Assembly (NCBI GenBank): GCA_003131985.1
Contig: PKWH01000218.1
Span: 3,871-10,547 of the forward strand
Reading direction: 5' to 3'
DNA: 6,677 nucleotides
Origin: Acidobacteriota bacterium
Lineage (GTDB): Bacteria; Acidobacteriota; Terriglobia; Acidiferrales; UBA7541
Positions 5,457 to 6,677 of this stretch are shown here, one piece after another. The position numbers were made by a program, and so were the translations under genes. The notes under the pieces are model-generated. The model saw nothing but the letters and a program-made list of their open reading frames with translations, was not told the origin of the DNA and made no database searches. The stretch's first letter is position 1. Every line of letters starts with the position of its first letter.

Positions 5457-6677
5457 TCAGCCGCGGTGCAGATCTTGGCTGATGATGCGCTTGAACTCAG
5501 GATCGTCGTGGATACAGGCGAGGTCACTGTCGCGAGCGGCCCAGTCCGGGTTGCTGAAGCCGGATTCGACAGCGCGACGGAACATGAGCAGCGCCTCTTC
5601 TTTCATTTCGACAATTCCGTAGGTGCATGCGGCGTTGTAAAGAGTATTGGGGTCCTTCGGGCGCAGGGCGACAGTTTTCTCCAATTCGCTGACGGCTTCG
5701 CGGACCCTCTTCAGCGCGCCAAATTGCACCGCCAGCAAGCTGCGGGCTCGAACGTCCTCGGGCACCAGTTCGATCTGTTGTTGCAGGGCGACCACGGCCT
5801 TTTCCCTCATCTTTCGTGAGGCTTCGGCGTCTCCCAGCGCCTGGAAACAATTCACCAGCGGAGGATAGACGTTGTAATCATCACCGGCAGCTTCCAGGGC
5901 ACGATCCGACAGCTCGGCGACTTCCTGGTATCGCCCCGAAGCGAAATAGGCTCGAAGCAGCACGCTATACGCGCCTTCGCAATCCGGCTTGCGATCGACG
6001 GCTCGCTTAGCCCATTCGACGGCATCGTCGTATTTGTTCTGCGCGTAGAAGATTCGAGCCCGGGCGGCAAGCGCTTCCGCGAGTTGCGGTTCCAGCGCAA
6101 TCGCACGATCCGCGGCGAGCGTGCCTTTCTCGATCGAACGGGGATCCTTGCCGTGCAGCTCATATTGCATGCCGCAAACTTGCGCGATCCCGGCATGGGC
6201 GAGCGAGAAATCCGGATCGAGCCGGATGGCGTGTTCGAACATCTGCATGGCAAACTCAAGATTCTCGCGTCGCGCGTAGCTGCGGCCACGGAGCAGGTAG
6301 TCGTAAGCCTGGAGATTCTCCGTCGGCTTCCGCGCCATGGTCTTTTCTTCTTGAGGAGAAAGCGTGATGCGCAACGCCTGAGCGATGCTGCGGGCGATTT
6401 CCTCCTGCACGTCAAACACATCCTTCAATTCCCGGTCGTATCGTTCCGCCCACAGTGGGAAATCGGTGGTTGCGTCCACGAGTTGAGCGTTAATGCGCAG
6501 GCGGTTCCCGGCCCGGCGCAAGGTGCCTCCCAGGATGTATCCGGCATTCAGGTCCTGACCAATCTGTTTCGCGGTGGCAGGCTTGTCGCGATACGGAAGA
6601 ATTGTGGCGCGGGGAAACACCTGGAGTCCTTTGATTTTCAGAAGTTCGGTGATGATGTCTTCGGTCATCCCGTCGCG
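5457..6677 (-). CDS. TolB/FlgO-like plus TPR-repeat protein (N-terminal side outside window)
   Basis: The frame runs through the right edge. Codons before the ATG at 6668 read RDG, giving RDGMTEDIITELLKI, so that methionine is internal: this family normally reads '...F-x-D-G-M-T-E-D-I-I'. The visible 403 residues from it show a TolB-N/FlgO-like domain (1-100: QVFPRATILPYRDK, IGQDLNAGYILGGTLRRAGNRLRINAQLVDATTDFPLWAERYDRELKDVFDVQEEIA). TPR repeats follow from about 119 to 374, for example LRGRSYARRENLEFAMQMFEHAIRLDPD, ALAARARIFYAQNKYDDAVEWAKRAVDRKPD and LYNAACTYGIVEMKEEALLMFRRAVESGF. The tail DWAARDSDLACIHDDPEFKRII is typical of the family. Full-length relatives carry an N-terminal winged helix, Ser/Thr kinase or nucleotide cyclase domain; which one applies here cannot be seen. 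The TPR part probably serves protein-protein contacts in signalling. It converges on the secreted-protein gene. Confidence 0.92.
   Translation of the reverse strand, partial: RDGMTEDIITELLKIKGLQVFPRATILPYRDKPATAKQIGQDLNAGYILGGTLRRAGNRLRINAQLVDATTDFPLWAERYDRELKDVFDVQEEIARSIAQALRITLSPQEEKTMARKPTENLQAYDYLLRGRSYARRENLEFAMQMFEHAIRLDPDFSLAHAGIAQVCGMQYELHGKDPRSIEKGTLAADRAIALEPQLAEALAARARIFYAQNKYDDAVEWAKRAVDRKPDCEGAYSVLLRAYFASGRYQEVAELSDRALEAAGDDYNVYPPLVNCFQALGDAEASRKMREKAVVALQQQIELVPEDVRARSLLAVQFGALKRVREAVSELEKTVALRPKDPNTLYNAACTYGIVEMKEEALLMFRRAVESGFSNPDWAARDSDLACIHDDPEFKRIISQDLHRG

Noticed and set aside
4760..5527. Minus-strand open frame (255 codons) opposite the secreted-protein gene
   Set aside because: It runs through the strong terminator and into the end of the TPR gene. 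It is rich in Arg, His and Ser as shadow frames are, and the + strand gene has a ribosome site and signal peptide.
1..6677. CRISPR array, tRNA/rRNA genes, insertion sequences, integration sites, toxin-antitoxin or defence genes
   Set aside because: Looked for by eye on both strands. No regularly spaced repeats, cloverleaf-like sequences, transposase motifs or terminal inverted repeats were seen.

Overview
The window looks like a chromosomal piece of an Acidobacteriota genome, or a close relative. The reasons are a long 'orphan' MacB/FtsX-type permease of the ADOP class with no ATPase beside it, an OmpR/CadC-type winged-helix regulator outside any two-component pair, a TolB/FlgO-like plus TPR protein, and moderately GC-rich coding DNA. 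This assignment rests on family knowledge; no rRNA or other marker gene is present.

Layout from left to right: (1) the 3' end of a membrane protein, probably a GT-C/PMT-like glycosyltransferase (+, cut by the left edge). (2) Convergent to it, a complete 852-residue ADOP-type permease (-, 386-2944). A perfect 10-bp inverted repeat straddles the two stop codons. (3) A divergent promoter region of about 130 bp, with a good sigma-70-like promoter driving a two-gene + strand unit. That unit is an unrecognised 100-residue protein (3076-3378) overlapping by TTGA a STAS-domain anti-anti-sigma-like protein (3375-3743). (4) A likely small terminator, then a convergent winged-helix regulator (-, 3854-4558) with an unusual soluble C-terminal domain that looks SH3-like. 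(5) A 231-bp divergent region with a recognisable promoter for the regulator, then a small secreted protein (+, 4790-5275) closed by an almost textbook terminator hairpin (5291-5322). (6) A convergent TPR protein (-, 5457 to the right edge), cut at its N-terminal side.

The genes alternate in direction and, apart from the 100-aa/STAS pair, do not form one operon. Functional links are therefore inference: the coupled pair is the strongest, and the divergent regulator/secreted-protein pair is a reasonable second. No RNA genes, CRISPR, insertion sequences, attachment sites or origins were seen. No intergenic gap exceeds about 230 bp. I do not see a clearly new multi-gene system. The most unusual items are the winged-helix/SH3-like fusion and the unknown protein coupled to a STAS protein.
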